A stretch of 64,000 bases of DNA from Cyanodermella asteris (GCA_900618795.1 UYJD01000001.1:1407162-1471161), one strand, 5' to 3'; shown: positions 50,391-63,069, counted from the first letter of the stretch. Program-made: numbers and translations. Notes: generated by a model not told the origin, from the sequence alone.

Positions 50391-50999
50391 TCAAACTGCG
50401 AGCTCATTGACGCCTTTCCCCTGCCGTCTGAGCTCCCTCCACTCACCCTCAAGCATAGAATATGAGATTAAATCGTGCCAGCCCCCATTGAACCAAAGCA
50501 GCTCTCGTTCACGGCCTTCGAGTACAAACCCGAGCCGCTCATACAACCGCATCGCACCCTCGTTATACGAGAAAGCCTTGATCCCAATCCGATGTAGCCC
50601 CGCCTGCTTGAACCCCCAATCCAGCACCCAATTGATTGCCTCCGCCCCATACCCCTGCCTCTGATAGTCCCGTATTATGTCGACACTGATGTAGGAATTA
50701 CGGTGCTGAAGTCGGTCGGCTTTCAGAGGCGTCAGGTGCAAGCTCCCGACTGGAACCCCCGTGATACCATCCTCTTCGGCCCGGCAAATTATCACGCCGA
50801 TGAGTGCTTGGTTCGCAACAAAGTCGGCGTGCTCTTTGGAGTTCTTGTAGGTTTCTGGACGGAGCAAGCTGTTGTCCGAGTGGGCAAAGGCGTCGACGTC
50901 GCTTTGAATTTTGTGTATGAAATCGTGGTCTTCTTTGGTGTCTTCTACGGCACGGTAGATGAGACGCGAGGAGCGGAAGAGATTCTTCATGTCTGGCAT
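50391..50999 (-). CDS. GNAT-family N-acetyltransferase (RimJ/RimL-like)
   Basis: 202 residues, one exon, ATG at 50999 (MPDMKNLFRSSRLIYRAVED). The order is that of RimJ/RimL-like acetyltransferases: substrate-side N-terminus, VPVGSLHLTPLK, the strand YISVDIIRDYQRQGYGAEAI with the acetyl-CoA pyrophosphate loop (Q-R-Q-G-Y-G), LHRIGIKAFSYNEGAMRLYERLGFVLEGRERELLW-type C-terminal half with the N.-A…YE-LGF motif. Substrate unknown; such fungal proteins act on small amines or protein N-termini. It neighbours the fructosamine kinase on the same strand, but joint function is only a guess. Confidence 0.9.
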   Translation of the reverse strand: MPDMKNLFRSSRLIYRAVEDTKEDHDFIHKIQSDVDAFAHSDNSLLRPETYKNSKEHADFVANQALIGVIICRAEEDGITGVPVGSLHLTPLKADRLQHRNSYISVDIIRDYQRQGYGAEAINWVLDWGFKQAGLHRIGIKAFSYNEGAMRLYERLGFVLEGRERELLWFNGGWHDLISYSMLEGEWRELRRQGKGVNELAV

Positions 51000-51460
51000 T
51001 TTGGAATGCTGTGCAAGGCTCCTCAATTGGGAAGCTGAGTGCCTGGCGGTGAAAGAGAGTCGGGGTATGAGCTGGTACAGAAGAATGGGGCCCACGGGAA
51101 TGAAACCGTTCTCAAGTGCGCTGGCAGGCTCTCCCTACCAATGTGGGATGATGTGAACGAGGCTTGCGAAGCATGTTCGGCAGCGCACGGTAACATCAGC
51201 CGTATCCTGCGTGCTATCTATATCGTAGCAACTGAAGGTGGGAAGCCGGCTGATTCCGTAGTTCAAGGTCACGTGCGCCTCTAGTAGCAGGGCAGTTATC
51301 AGCCAGCCGCAATTCATCTTAAGCTGAAATACGGCCAGCTTCGTAGTCATGGGAAGTGCATAACGGAACGAATGAATAAGTGCTTGTTGTAGTGGTCATA
51401 TGAATTGAGTGATAGCATCTCCTGTCTTGAACATGGTCTCTTGTCGAACTCAAGGGTGAT
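51000..51460. other. Spacer between two minus-strand genes
   Basis: 461 bases: promoter of the acetyltransferase gene and 3' end of the MFS gene. Short frames without motifs. Confidence 0.5.
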
Positions 51461-53212
51461 CTATCTTGAGACTTGGCTGACTCTCCGCCCACCCTCGGCT
51501 CTTCGGTCACTCGCCAGCTCTTGAGCGAACTTGCTCCGAGCTCTAATCTCTGGGCCTTTCCAGTAGAACACGTATATAGGAATGGTGACCACAAATGCCA
51601 GACATGCCAGGATTGTGCTCGCATATTCCAAAGGCATGCTTCCGATGTTTGAGTAGAGCGGTGTCGCATACAACGCAGCAATACCCGCCAGGAAATCTCG
51701 CGAGAATCCGTTTCCACCCGTAGCAGAAGCTGCATATACACCGTAAGCGGCAACCATGTAGTCGATTGTCGACATGTAGATGGCGTAGTTCGCAATGGCG
51801 ACGCAGCAGGCAAAGATCATCGGCGCAATCCAAGGGATTGGGGGACCGAGGCTGGTCCAGGCAAAGCCGAACAGACCGATGGTCTCGAGAGGAGCTATGA
51901 ACAGGAGCCACCGGAGGCGGCGCTCGGGCTGAAGGGCGTCGCCGCCGTGTACCTTCCGAATATGTGCGTCCCTCCAGAACCATGGCCAGTAGCTGAAGTA
52001 AGCTATGAAATATCCGATAAGGATAGGGATGAACGCCCAGGCTAGACTGAGGGTGCCGAAACCCCATTGTTCGAACACAGGGTTAAAGCCTTCAATGAAC
52101 GTGAAGATGAGTGCGTCAGAGAAACCAGACAAAAGCGAGAGAAAGAGGACAATTGGCTCTTTGAGGAACATTTCGAAAGGCCGGAGCCAGATTCTGGAAA
52201 AGTCGGCGGCGGAGATTCGTGGACTCTTGATTTCATCAGGACCCCAGATGTTCGGATCCTCCCCAGACTTGCGACGACGCTTGGCCTCTCGATCGATGAG
52301 GATAGTGCTGCGAGTCTCGGGCATGAAGAAGTGAATCACCTGTACGGCACCACCGAAGATCAACTGAATCCAAAAATTCCATCTCCAAGACAGGAATGCC
52401 TGTATGAGACCTCCAATGATCTGTATGAATGTCAGTTGCTACCACATCATTTTTATGCAGTGTTCTGCCTTACTGGTCCGATTGTCGTGCCGCCGACACT
52501 AGAAAGAACGACAAAGGCGATGGCGAACTGTTGATTGTCTGGCTCCCATAGATCCGCTACCATGCCCAAGGTGACACTACCGCCTGCCGATGAAATGCCA
52601 CTAATGGAACAATTAGCAAACAGGCTCATATAGCTTGTCATGGCATATCTCCAACCCGAGAGCTCGTGCAACAATCAACGAGCCGAAGTTTGGAGCTAAT
52701 GCCGCCGGTAGCTGCCAAATATTAACCAGAAAGAGAGAGAGCTGAAGGATAGGCCATCGTCCAAATTCTTCGCTCCATGGGGCCCATAGCTCGCATCCGA
52801 AAGCATACGTGACGAGATAGATCATCTGCCCGACACGAGCGCCCTGCTCGGAAACGTTGAAGTGCTCGGCAAGAAGTGACACGGCATTTGGGTAGACACT
52901 TGTGTTGAAGTTCATCGAAAGCTGAACAAGGAATATGCTAGATAGCACCATCCACTTCTTCCATGACGGCCAGCTGTAGCCCAACTTGTCCCAGCATCCC
53001 TCCTCCTGCAGTTCTCGTTTCCCGTCAGGATGGACTTTGATACCATCTTCGTTGCTCTTGCTGTCCCTCTCAGACAAGTCAGAATCGAGTTTGCCGCTGC
53101 TGGTTTCAGCCTTTTCGATGTCACTGGATTCTATGTGAGGTGGCGTTGTGGCATTCAGAGTGTCCTGGCTGCCATCAGCAGCAGGCGTTGGATGAGTCTG
53201 TTGTCCTGTCAT
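51461..53212 (-). CDS. MFS transporter, DHA1 (drug:H+ antiporter) type
   Basis: 547 residues in three exons: 53212-52656, 52600-52474 and 52420-51461; introns of 55 and 53 bases. The joins give ARALG|GISSAGGSVTLGM and TTIGP|IIGGLIQAFLSWRW, the family sequence. A polar, acidic N-terminus (about 85 residues) precedes twelve membrane segments. Motifs: ELWAPWSEEFGRWPIL (motif A region), SAGGSVTLGMVADLW and VVLSSVGGTTIGP (motif C region), PETRSTILIDREAKRRRK in the central loop, and a C-terminal YGVYAASATGGNGFSRDFLAG. This is the fungal DHA1 polyamine/multidrug family; the substrate is unknown. Intron 1 has a weak donor (GTTGGA). The neighbours are not biosynthetic enzymes, so no metabolite cluster is suggested. 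Confidence 0.92.
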
Positions 53213-54285
53213 GATCACAGCCGTGAGATCGAATGCAGTAAACAGAATTAAATGCACATGAGGAGGAACAGACGCGCTTTATGGAGACGGAGGGGCAGGC
53301 ACAGCATAGGTAGATACAGTTTCAGACTGCCATCTCGGCGCCGTCACGTTAGGCCATTTCGAGCCCAAAGGCCCAGATTTATGACATTTGCATGGTTTTA
53401 GCATACCACCAAAAGAAGGTCCTGTGCGGCTCGGCGGAAAGAAAAGCAACAGCTCCATCTTCCAACGAGGGTAGATCGGTCCGAGAGGTTGATCGGAGTG
53501 TGGTCTTGATAGAAAGTGTGAGATGACGTCAAGGCCCAATTCCGAAGCCGCGATGAAAGCCGAGCGGAGAGAATGCTTTGCACGTTGTCGTCGATCCAGA
53601 GGTCGGCATGCGATTTCAGGAACAGTATAGTCCCTATCCGGAAGTCCTTGCCATCCTGGTGGAGTGTGCGAAGGAAGCAAAGGCCGGCATGGTCTATGCG
53701 ATGCGGACAACAGACGGCGAAGTAATTCTCTTCAATGATGGATCTGCTCTTCCGTGCACGGCAAGAAAACATGGCTTCCGCAAGCAGGCCAACGTAGACA
53801 GATATAAGCTCACTCAGTAGAGCATAATCGTAGATGGATCATTTCTGGCGTGGAGTGAGAGGAATATGCGGGGATGGAAACCCACCACTGCATCAAAATC
53901 TGAGAACATTGTTCTCGAAAAATGCCCGGGCATGTTTGGGGGACTTGATTGACAAAGCAAGAAATGATCGTCATTGAGCAACAGTCCCTAGCAAGTTTGT
54001 AGAATAATTACATCTGTGCTCTTCTTTAGACACTGCTAATAGTCGAAGTCGTCACACGCTCTCTGCGTGTCAAATTCGTCATACGCGGACATGCTGACTC
54101 CACACCGACAAGCGCGCTGACTCTCCTCCAGCCAGTAATCATCGGCAGCCTCGGAACCATTGACAAGGCGGTCGACAATTTCTCGAAGCTGGAGACTGCT
54201 GAATGTGCAGAGGTTCGTGAGAGCCAAACGTGAGGCCCCGGATCCGACCAGCACCCAGAGGCCGAGAATCCAGCTGCACATCGAA
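53213..54285. other. 1.1-kb gap, divergent promoters
   Basis: Divergent upstream region of the MFS gene and TBCD. A plus-strand frame at 53578-53820 (80 codons, MHVVVDPEVGMRF…) has no clear motif and is not called. No repeat or RNA seen. Confidence 0.5.
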
Positions 54286-57200
54286 ATGGACGTTGCTGAT
54301 GATTCGGATCTCAGCGTTCAGAGGACGGCGGCAAGCTCGATCAACGAACTCGAGGCATCCATTCACCCGCTACTGTTCAATAGCCCCAAAGAAGCTCTGA
54401 CCGACCGTACCTATGACCAGAGCGTTCTACGTGCTGCGGTGCGGCGCGACGGGCTCAACAGGCTCGTCGATGCATTGTCGCCGTTCCAAGAACTTCCTCA
54501 ACTACTAGATCCGAGCCTAGAGAAGTTAACCACTCCTTGCTCCGTTGCGCTGATTAAGTCTATATCTCATGCGCCGACAGATTCGAGAAAGCCGAACGCA
54601 GCAAGCCCGTCTTTCGCAACATGTCAATTGCTTTACACGCTGTGCCGCATACGAGGGCACAAGGTCATTGTTCGTTTCCTCAATAACGAGGCAAAACATC
54701 TAGCGCCGCTCGTTGGGTTCCTCGAGCGTCAACTTGACAGCCCCACCGACGCAGACTTAGCCCTGACATGGGAAGAGAAATATGTTTACTTGCTCTGGTT
54801 GTCACACCTTGTCCTCACCCCCTTTCCCCTTGCTTCAGCTGGAAAAGGAAGCCATAACGTCTCACTCGGAGGATCACTTTCATTGCCACCGGAACTCGAC
54901 TTGGTGGCTCGAATTTGTAGCCTTGCCTTATCGCAGCTGGCATCTTCGGGAAAGGAAAGAGATGCTGCCGTACTGGTTCTCGTCAATTTAACCAGGCGCC
55001 CGGACATGGTCGATCCCCGGCTAACGAACCAGCTGTTGGACTTGATCCAGGCTAGACTTGGAGATCTCGCCGGGCCATCGTCAAATCGCACTCATGAAGT
55101 GATTGGGGCCTTTTCTCTTCTTGCAGGCATCTTCAATGCTTCCGATGCCAGGGCTATCGCACCATACGTCCAGAAAACAGCCCGCTTTGTTCTAAGTGCC
55201 GTCCAGGCTGACCACAGCGAGCGTCGTTTAGCTTCCTCGGCCGTCACGCGCAAGATAATGGTGAAAATTCTACGACTTTGTGCCCTGGCTGCTCTCAATC
55301 TCTCATCATCAGGATCTTCTGAGACGCGACAATATGCCAACCTTGCCGAAGACATTATTGAGGAAGTAATTGAGCAACTACTCAACTGTTTGGGAGACCC
55401 TGATACGCCAGTTAGATATGCTGCAAGCAAAGCCTTGAGTGTCATAACCTTACGATTAGAGCCAGAGATGGGAAGCGAGGTCATGGAAGCAGTAATATCG
55501 AGCTTGGATGAGGGAGTTTTATGGACCGAAGATGAGCCTGCGAATGGGGAGAATACCAATACAAGCTTCGGCAAAGGACGCGACCTGAGTCTTGTTAATC
55601 CCCTTCGCTGGCAAGGTTTGATGCTCACTTTGTCCCAACTTTTATACAGGAAGGCTCCAAGCACCGATATACTCCCAGCTGTCATCAACTCACTGTTTCT
55701 TGGTCTTTCATTCGAGCAGAGAACTTCAGCCGGCGTGTCTGTCGGTGGTCCAGTCCGAGATGCTGCTAACTTTGGAATTTGGGCGCTCGCAAGGCATTAC
55801 AGCACAGCCGAGCTGAAGGCCGTAGATACCACAGCGATCAAGTCTATAACTGATGCCGCTCAGGGCGTTTCATTGCTGCAGATTCTTGCCTGTGAGCTCG
55901 TATCTGCGGCTTGTCTGGACCCTTCGGGCAACATACGACGGGGCTCTTCTGCGGCCTTGCAAGAATTGATCGGCAGACATCCAGACTCGGTGCAACAGGG
56001 CATCAGTATCGTTCAGACGGTGGACTATCATGCCGTCGCACTCAGGTCTTCGGCGCTTACCAAAGTCACACCAGCAGCAGCAAGCCTACACGAACTGTAT
56101 CGAGGAACTCTTTTGGCTGGCTTGCTTGGGTGGCGTGGTGTCCTAGCGACGGATGCTGTTTCCAGAAGGTGTGCCGCCGAGTCGACTGGCCAGCTTGCGG
56201 GAAATAATGCAGATCTGGCCGCCAGAACGTTGGAAGCAGTGCGACAGAAAATCGAGCGGCTACAGCTTCGAGAAGCCGAAGCCCGACACGGTCTCCTGTT
56301 GGCAGCCGAAAATGTGGTCACCGCTGTATTCGCCAAGTTCGGTATCTCGGATACAGGCGTGCTGCCTGCGAGACTAATGTCGGAAACGCAAAGTCTTTGG
56401 CAATCAATTGCAGCTCTCGACACCAGCTCTCTAACAAACCCAACACTCCGCCCACATCTGACTTGTGAGGCCGTTTTCCGGCTTCTGAGATGCCTTTGTC
56501 AATTGTCGTCGAAAGACAGAGCCAGAATATCTCCGCCAGATCTGGCGATTGCGGACAGATTCTCAAAAGTCATCGAGTTATGTGCAAGTACTCGCGATGA
56601 AATCAGCTTGAGTGAGGTCGCTGGTGCTACCAAGGCATTGTTTGCCTCGCAAGTCTTGCCTATGGAAACCCAGTCGACTGTAGCTGAGAAGTGGGTTGAC
56701 AGAGGACGCCGTGCACTACGAGCAGGTACGGGAAAACAGGCCGAGGCAATTGGATGGACCGTAATCTTAAGCCGTATCTACGAGGAGCTAGGTGATGGGC
56801 AGAGATCACACGTACTCGACATACTCGCATTTGCGACATCCGCGAAAGTGGAAGTGGAGGTAAGAGTGGCGGCGCTTCAGGCCTTTGAGTACCTTATTCG
56901 CTTGAAACGAGCGTCCCTATCTGAGCATCGTGAGTATTGCCTTTAATGTCAAGAAACCAGGTTCCGCTAACCTTTGCAGAGCTCCACGATTCCGTTTCGC
57001 AAGCGATTCTGCGCTGTCTTGGTGATTTCACTACAGATCAGAGAGGCGACGTTGGGTCACTCGTCAGAGTGGCATCCCTAAATTGTGCAAGCCAGATCCC
57101 CAAGAATTGGCTTCAAACCCATCATGATATCGCCTGGTCAATCCTCGCATCTGCATGTGGCCTTGCCGTTGAGAAACTGGATCAAGTGCGGATCGCCGCT

Positions 57201-58056
57201 TGGCCGTGTGTCGCTGCCATTGCAGAGGCGCTGCCAGACTGTCACATTGAGAAGTAATATATGTCCTCTCAGATCTGTTTTTTTTTTCGCTAACGGGGAT
57301 AGATCCGAGTTCAAAGAAAAGGACACATCGCATGTGGCACCTATCCTTGACATACTCACCACTGCGGCCAGTCATAGGGACCATTTGCTTGTCTCTACTT
57401 TGGTAGGGCTCATCACTGCAACCGGAACGGGATCCGAATCTGTCTTGAATTCCTCACGGCAAGCTCTGCAAGTCCTGGCAAGCTCGGACAGGCCAGGAAT
57501 TTCCCTCGACCTTCTCAAAGCCTTGATGGACGTTCTTGCTGCCAATTTGGAAGACGAACGACTCGCGCCCCAAGCGCTCGTAGCAACCGCGTTCCTCTTC
57601 GAGACCAGGACTCTGGCTATCTACGAAAACTGCTCAGACGCTGCTCCAGTGTATGGTCTACCCAAAAGATGTGTTTGAATTTTGCTGACAGTTCGTAGCT
57701 TCCGCGATCTTTTCGTACTTGTACAGAAGTCCCATCACAAGTCGACGAGCATACCGAGGCTGACGGCGGCGGTTGACATATACACCAGTCTTGTGTCTGT
57801 CTCGTGCGTTCATACAAGTGCCCTGAAGAAGCTGTCAGCAATGCTGGCACACCCTTTCCCGCTGGTAAGCACTTCAATTGTCCTGGCCAATCATTCGTGC
57901 GAGACGTCCTGACATCAAAAGGTGCGCGGAAGGGCAGCCGAGGGACTATACGTGACCACTGAAGTCGATCCAATTCTCTCGATGGATTTTACTAGACCAC
58001 CAGCGGCCCGTAAAGATGAAACAGCTAAAATTAGAGAAGCCATTTTGCTCTCATGA
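54286..58056 (+). CDS. TBCD: Tubulin-folding cofactor D (TBCD/Cin1)
   Basis: 1188 residues in five exons: 54286-56929, 56980-57253, 57303-57650, 57699-57864 and 57922-58056. All four introns are 47-57 bases, and the phases close exactly (LSEH|QLHDSVSQAIL; HIEK|SEFKEKD; AAP|VFRDLFVLVQ; PFPL|VRGRAAEGLY). Start MDVADDSDLSVQRTAAS matches the family; an open stretch upstream lacks a better ATG. The protein is HEAT-repeat throughout: DTPVRYAASKALSVI, LRWQGLMLTLSQLLYRKA, PVRDAANFGIWALARHY and DPSGNIRRGSSAALQELIGR are characteristic of TBCD. Family knowledge: holds beta-tubulin during alpha/beta dimer assembly in the cytosol. Intron 2 contains a run of ten or more T. No break seen. Confidence 0.95.
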
Positions 58057-58191
58057 TTTTTGAGCAGGGGCTGTGGGGGCCCAAGACGTCTGTTATGCGC
58101 TACGTCTCTTCACAGCACTCTGTAAACTCGTCGCCAGACCTCAGCTAGGCTCATCACGGCCAGGGTCGGCTTCATACGGTACATTGCCGGC

Positions 58192-58266
58192 TCACGATAT
58201 TCCACTATCGACCTTTGAAAGGCCCGATGCAGCCAGGTCAACCAGGATCTTCACATGCTTATCCTT
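58192..58266 (-). other. Conserved C-terminal codons beyond the stop of the butanediol dehydrogenase-like gene
   Basis: Directly after the TAG at 58269-58267 the same frame continues KDKHVKILVDLAASG… for 24 codons to TGA at 58194-58192. KDKHVKILVD is the usual C-terminus of BDH-type dehydrogenases, so these bases were coding in the ancestor. They are either lost from the protein or reached by rare read-through. Confidence 0.7.
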
Positions 58267-59415
58267 CTATGTTAACAATTTTTTGATACCCTCTTCCACC
58301 AGGTCATCCAGCTTGATCTTTCCTGTGATCATTTGGCCAGCATCGATACGACCATCCTCTATGGCCTGAATGACTGCCCGATAGTCCTTGGACTGGTAGC
58401 CCAAAGTGGCGAGATACTTGCCCTCACGAAAAACAAGCCAATTGGGGTTAAAAGGAATCTCCTTCTCCCAGATTGCGACGTTGATGACAGTACCTCGACT
58501 TTTGATGGCGTGGCATGCCGTCTTGACGGTGATCGGAAGTCCTGCGCAGTCAAAAGCGATGTCCACGCCACCATTGGTGCCGCTGAGCTCTGAACATTTG
58601 GAAATCACGTCGTCTTTGCTAGGATCGAGTATATGATGTGCGCCCATGTCCGCCGCGAAAAGTTGCCTTTGCTTGGCGATCTCACTCATGATGATCGTCT
58701 TTGTTCCGAGTGCTCTGAGACACTGGACCACTGCCAGTCCGATTGGCCCTCCGCCAAGTACAAGGACTGTGGCTTTGTCCGGGGGAATCTCCTTGATGGG
58801 ACTTGCATCGACGGCGTGGTAAGCGACGGATAACGGCTCGACTAAAGCGGCTATATCGAGTGGGATCCTGTCACTGACAGGGAAGACCTGTGAAGCTGGT
58901 ACCAAAACCTCCTCCGCCATGCCTCCTCCGCCACCACTTAGCCCGATGAACCCCCCTATCTCATGTTTAGCCTGGGACGTAGACTGAGGAATCGAGTTAT
59001 CGTACCATTTGGGCATGCGTTTTCGACCCCGTTTTTGCATGCTCCGCATTCACCGCAGTATACGGTGGGCTGGATGGCAGCTTTCTGGCCGACTGAAAAC
59101 TTGGCCGGTACATTTGGTCCAATTTCGAGGATGAGTCCAGAAAACTCGTGTCCCACCCCGATGGGAATCTTCTCATGTGTCACCGCATGTGGTTTGATTG
59201 GCGAAAAGTTCGGTCCTCCCATGTATTCGTGGAGGTCCTGTAACTCACGGTCAGATTTGCTTCAAGGATATGAATCCACCACCTCTTCATCGTACCGTGC
59301 CGCAAATTCCGACGAAGGCTGGTGCAATCCTGATGTAACCGGGCTTGATCGTAGGTCGGGGAACATCTTCAATTCTGATGTCTTCTTTACCGTGGTAACG
59401 CGCTGCTCTCATCAT
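58267..59415 (-). CDS. BDH1: Zinc-dependent (R,R)-butanediol dehydrogenase-like enzyme, C-terminus shortened
   Basis: 346 residues in three exons: 59415-59296, 59237-59006 and 58955-58267; introns 58 and 50 bases. Joins: FVGICGT|DLHEYMGGPNF and NACPNG|GFIGLSGGGGGM. Motifs of medium-chain zinc dehydrogenases: GICGTDLHEY (catalytic zinc Cys), GHEFSG (zinc His), YCGECGACKNGVENAC (structural zinc, four cysteines), VEPLSVAYHAV, and VLVLGGGPIGLAVVQCLRA (NAD-binding). Family knowledge: interconverts acetoin and 2,3-butanediol with NAD in the cytosol. The frame ends at TAG 58269-58267 (EEGIKKLLT), about ten residues before the usual end; the missing family tail follows in frame. All catalytic residues are present, so it may still work. 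Confidence 0.85.
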
Positions 59416-60383
59416 CTTGACGAATTCCAAATGTTCAAATAAGAAGAATGGACGAATACAGACAGCGTGGTAGACCAGCAGCGGAACGTGTTTAAGCTGG
59501 AAAGAACCTCGAAATAGCGAAGAACGAGATCACCTCAATGGCGAACGAGTTCCGGGCGCAGCATGTCTTTGATCATGTCACAGCTCCGTTTGGCCGGTCT
59601 CATCATACCCCATCAACATCACGCTCAATTGGGACCGGCATGCGTCAATGCCACTTCTGATCCTCATGTTTTGCGGGGTCGAAGCTCAGGGATAACGGCT
59701 CGGGCTATTCATCCTCATGCGGGGTTTGACGGAGCCGCGTATGGTCTAAACACATTGCGGACAACTTGTAGGTAATCCCGGTCGTGGCTGTCACGATGAG
59801 TGAACTCGCAGTCTCTTGACGGCAGCACGATTGTGGGCCCGAGCCAAGTGTAGAAATCTTATGTTGAGGGGCAAGAACAACGTTACCACCTGTTTGTAGT
59901 CTCGACGATGCTGTCCATGGAATAGCACATCGACACAAAAACGGGTCGTCGAAAGGCCGCCGAATAACCCTTCCGATTCACGAGCACAAAGGTCTTGCGC
60001 GTATAGACATCAACCACCAGCCATAGAGTTTCGACTCACCGGACAGACATAGCCAATACAGGCAGACAGGCTGCTGCCCAGTACCTAGCTGCCTACGTAC
60101 GCATCTCCCTGAGCAAGTTCCCGTGACGTTTATCATGTGGCAGGGCCACGCCGGACAAGCATGCCGAATGCGCCAAGCAAGACACTACTCGACACCCACC
60201 AGCCGCCATATGCCGGTGAACCATCCCAACCATTCGCATTACCACGATTGGGGTCCCACCTAGAGCTACAAATATTGCTTCATGCCTTGCGCTTATCAGG
60301 GCTGCAACAATTCGCACGGCATCAATACCCATAGTCAAAGTGCGCAGAGGTATTGGAATTGCCTGGTGACGTTGCGTCACTAA
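59416..60383. other. Divergent promoter region, about 1 kb
   Basis: Upstream region of the dehydrogenase gene and SEY1. Short frames on both strands without motifs; no TATA box is clear before SEY1. Confidence 0.5.
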
Positions 60384-63069
60384 ATGGCTTCAACCACGAC
60401 TAATGGAGATGCCCGGCCCCAGGCAGGTCGGAGCGGGACAGCGCCAGCAGTTCCCATGAACAGTCACTTTGCAGGCGTCGGGCAGAACGCCGACCCCAAG
60501 TCTTACGAACATGGCATCCAAATCATCGACGAGGACCAGAACTTCAGCCAAACCCTCTCTGACTACCTCGCCCTGGAGAAGGTCGGAACGGCGGGCTTCA
60601 ACTACCACCTCATTTCCGTCTTCGGGTCACAATCTACGGGAAAGTCGACACTCCTCAATACGCTCTTTGGCACGGCTTTCGGGGTAATGTCTGAGGCGGA
60701 AAGGAGGCAGACAACAAAGGGAATATGGATGTCGAAGAACAAAAGAGAGGGCTCGAGCGGCATGGCGGACAACATCCTGGTCATGGACGTCGAGGGTACG
60801 GACGGCAGGGAAAGAGGTGAAGACCAGGACTTTGAGCGGAAAAGTGCCCTCTTTGCTCTGGCCACGAGCGAGGTCTTGATCGTCAACATCTGGGAGCATC
60901 AAGTCGGACTATACCAGGGAGCTAACATGGGGCTTCTGAAAGTGGTCTTTGAAGTCAATTTAGAGTTGTTTCTGAAGGACAAGGACAAACAGAACAACCC
61001 GCGCTCCCTCCTCTTCTTCGTCATTCGTGACCACCTCGGCACCACGCCTCTAGCCAACCTTCGGAACACACTTATCCAGGACTTGAGCAGAATTTGGTCC
61101 GGCCTCAACAAGCCTCCTGGGCTGGAGAACTCTAAAATAGACGATTACTTCGATTTTGCGTTTGTCGCTCTACCGCACAAGATCCTGCAACCGGAACGTT
61201 TCGTCAGCGAGGTCCAGAAATTAGGGCAGCGTTTCAGGGAGGGGATCAAAGACTCACGAAAACAAGCTATACTCGGAGAACAGGATGGCGGAGGTATCTT
61301 TCTGCCCGAGTATCACAGGAGGATCCCTGCGGATGGCTTTTCCATGTATGCGGAGGGCGTGTGGGATCAGATTGTGCACAACAAGGATCTCGACCTGCCT
61401 ACTCAGCAAGAGCTTCTCGCCCAATTCCGCTGCGACGAGATTATGCGAGAGGTATTGGTCGTCTTTGACGAGGTCATCACTCCCTTCGAGGACAGGCAGG
61501 CAGTCGGCGTTGCCTCTGGTGTTCTCAAGATCTTGGAGGGTCTCGGAGTAGCAATGCGAAGCGCCCGTGTCAATGCCATCAAAGCCTTCGAGGGAGATGC
61601 TAGCAGATACCACAAAGGCGTTTTTGCGCGCAAAAAGGCAGAGTTGCAGGAAAAGATGGACACACGGCTGAAAGCGCTGTTCCAAGGCCAACTCAATGCA
61701 GCGCACAAAGATGGGATCTCAAAGTTCAGTGATCAGGTCAGCGCTGCTGTCAAAGATGGACAAAAGAAAGGCTCCAGCTACGATTTTGGTGATATTGTCG
61801 AGAAGGTAAAGGCTTCCACAATTGAAGATTTCAAAGTCACCGCCAAAAGTATCATGGTCGAGGGTGCCTCTTGGAGCGACCCAAGCTCAGAACTCAAGCT
61901 GTTCCAGAAGGACCTAGAGCAAGTCACTGCAAGGCTGAGAAAGGACGAAATGCGCCGCTTGGCAACGAGAGTTGAGCGATGGGTTCGTTCACGCCTCAAC
62001 GATTCAGTTGGCTTGCATTTCAATGCTCTTGGCTCCGGACGAGGAGGCTCTGGTGCCCCCGAAAAGGGTGAGCAACCAGGGGAGAAGGATATATGGGACC
62101 GCATTTGGGATACTTTCACTTCGACAGTCACAGAAGCGGAAGGAAAATTCGTGGACCGTGCCAAAAGCTTTGACGCGAGCCCTGAAGAAGTTGAAGTCGG
62201 TCTGTGGAGACTGCGTCGCAAGTCCTGGACCGCACTTCGGGCGAAGATTGACGAGGAGATGCTTGAAGGCAATTTGCTTCTGAAACTCAGAGAAAACTTT
62301 GAGGATAAGTTCCGCTACGATGAGCTTGGAGTGCCTCGTATCTGGCGTCCGACGGACGATATTGAGGGCGTTTACACTAAAGCGCGCGAGTCAACACTGA
62401 CGTTGATTCCACTGTTGGCACGTTTCAAACTCCACAAGACATCAGGTCCTCCGGCCTTGGATGACTGGATTGGGAGAATGCCACAGTCTGCAACTTCGGC
62501 TGATGAAGAGGACTTGACACCCATTGGTGGCGTAGATGAAGATGAGGGGAAGAGTCTTGAAGAGGAAATGACCATTCTTGGCGATTCCAAACGTCAAGAC
62601 ATCACGGTCCGCTTCAAGAAGACCGCAGACGGGGTCTATGTTGAGGCCAAGAGAAGTGCCATTGGCGGCATGACACAAGTGCCTCTATACTTTTACGGCC
62701 TATTGCTTGCGCTAGGCTGGAACGAGATTGTTGCTGGTAAGTTTAAAAATATCTTCTCGATTTCACACGAGGCTAATATGTGCGACAGTGCTCCGCAACC
62801 CGCTCTATTTCATGTTCCTGATCGTCCTTGCAATTGGAGCTTACGTCACGTACACTTTGAATTTGTGGGGCCCGATTCTGAAGATGACCAATGCGGCATC
62901 TCAGCAAGCCTTGGAAGAGGGCAAGCGACGGCTTCGGGAGTTTTTGGAATCTTCCGACACGGGGAGACAAGCCATCGCAATGACCTCGCAGGACGGAATC
63001 AAAATGCAACGACTGAATGGCAGTGGTAGGGCTACGGCTGATGATGACGAAGCAGACGATGATCTATAG
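60384..63069 (+). CDS. SEY1: ER-shaping dynamin-like GTPase SEY1 (atlastin/RHD3 type)
   Basis: 877 residues in two exons: 60384-62736 and 62789-63069, with a 52-base intron (GTAAGT…CGACAG). Without the join the protein would lose its second membrane segment. The P-loop [13 protein letters not shown] lies at about 80-92; switch region [10 protein letters not shown] and [13 protein letters not shown] (DxxG) follow, then FFVIRDH (RD-type G4). A long helical stalk leads to two closely spaced membrane segments ([20 protein letters not shown] and [19 protein letters not shown]) and an amphipathic, acidic C-terminus ([10 protein letters not shown]). Family knowledge: fuses ER tubules. Length and order are those of fungal SEY1. 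Confidence 0.97.

Noticed and set aside
53578-53820. 80-codon plus-strand frame upstream of TBCD
   Set aside because: Mildly protein-like but short, without motif or plausible promoter; not enough support.
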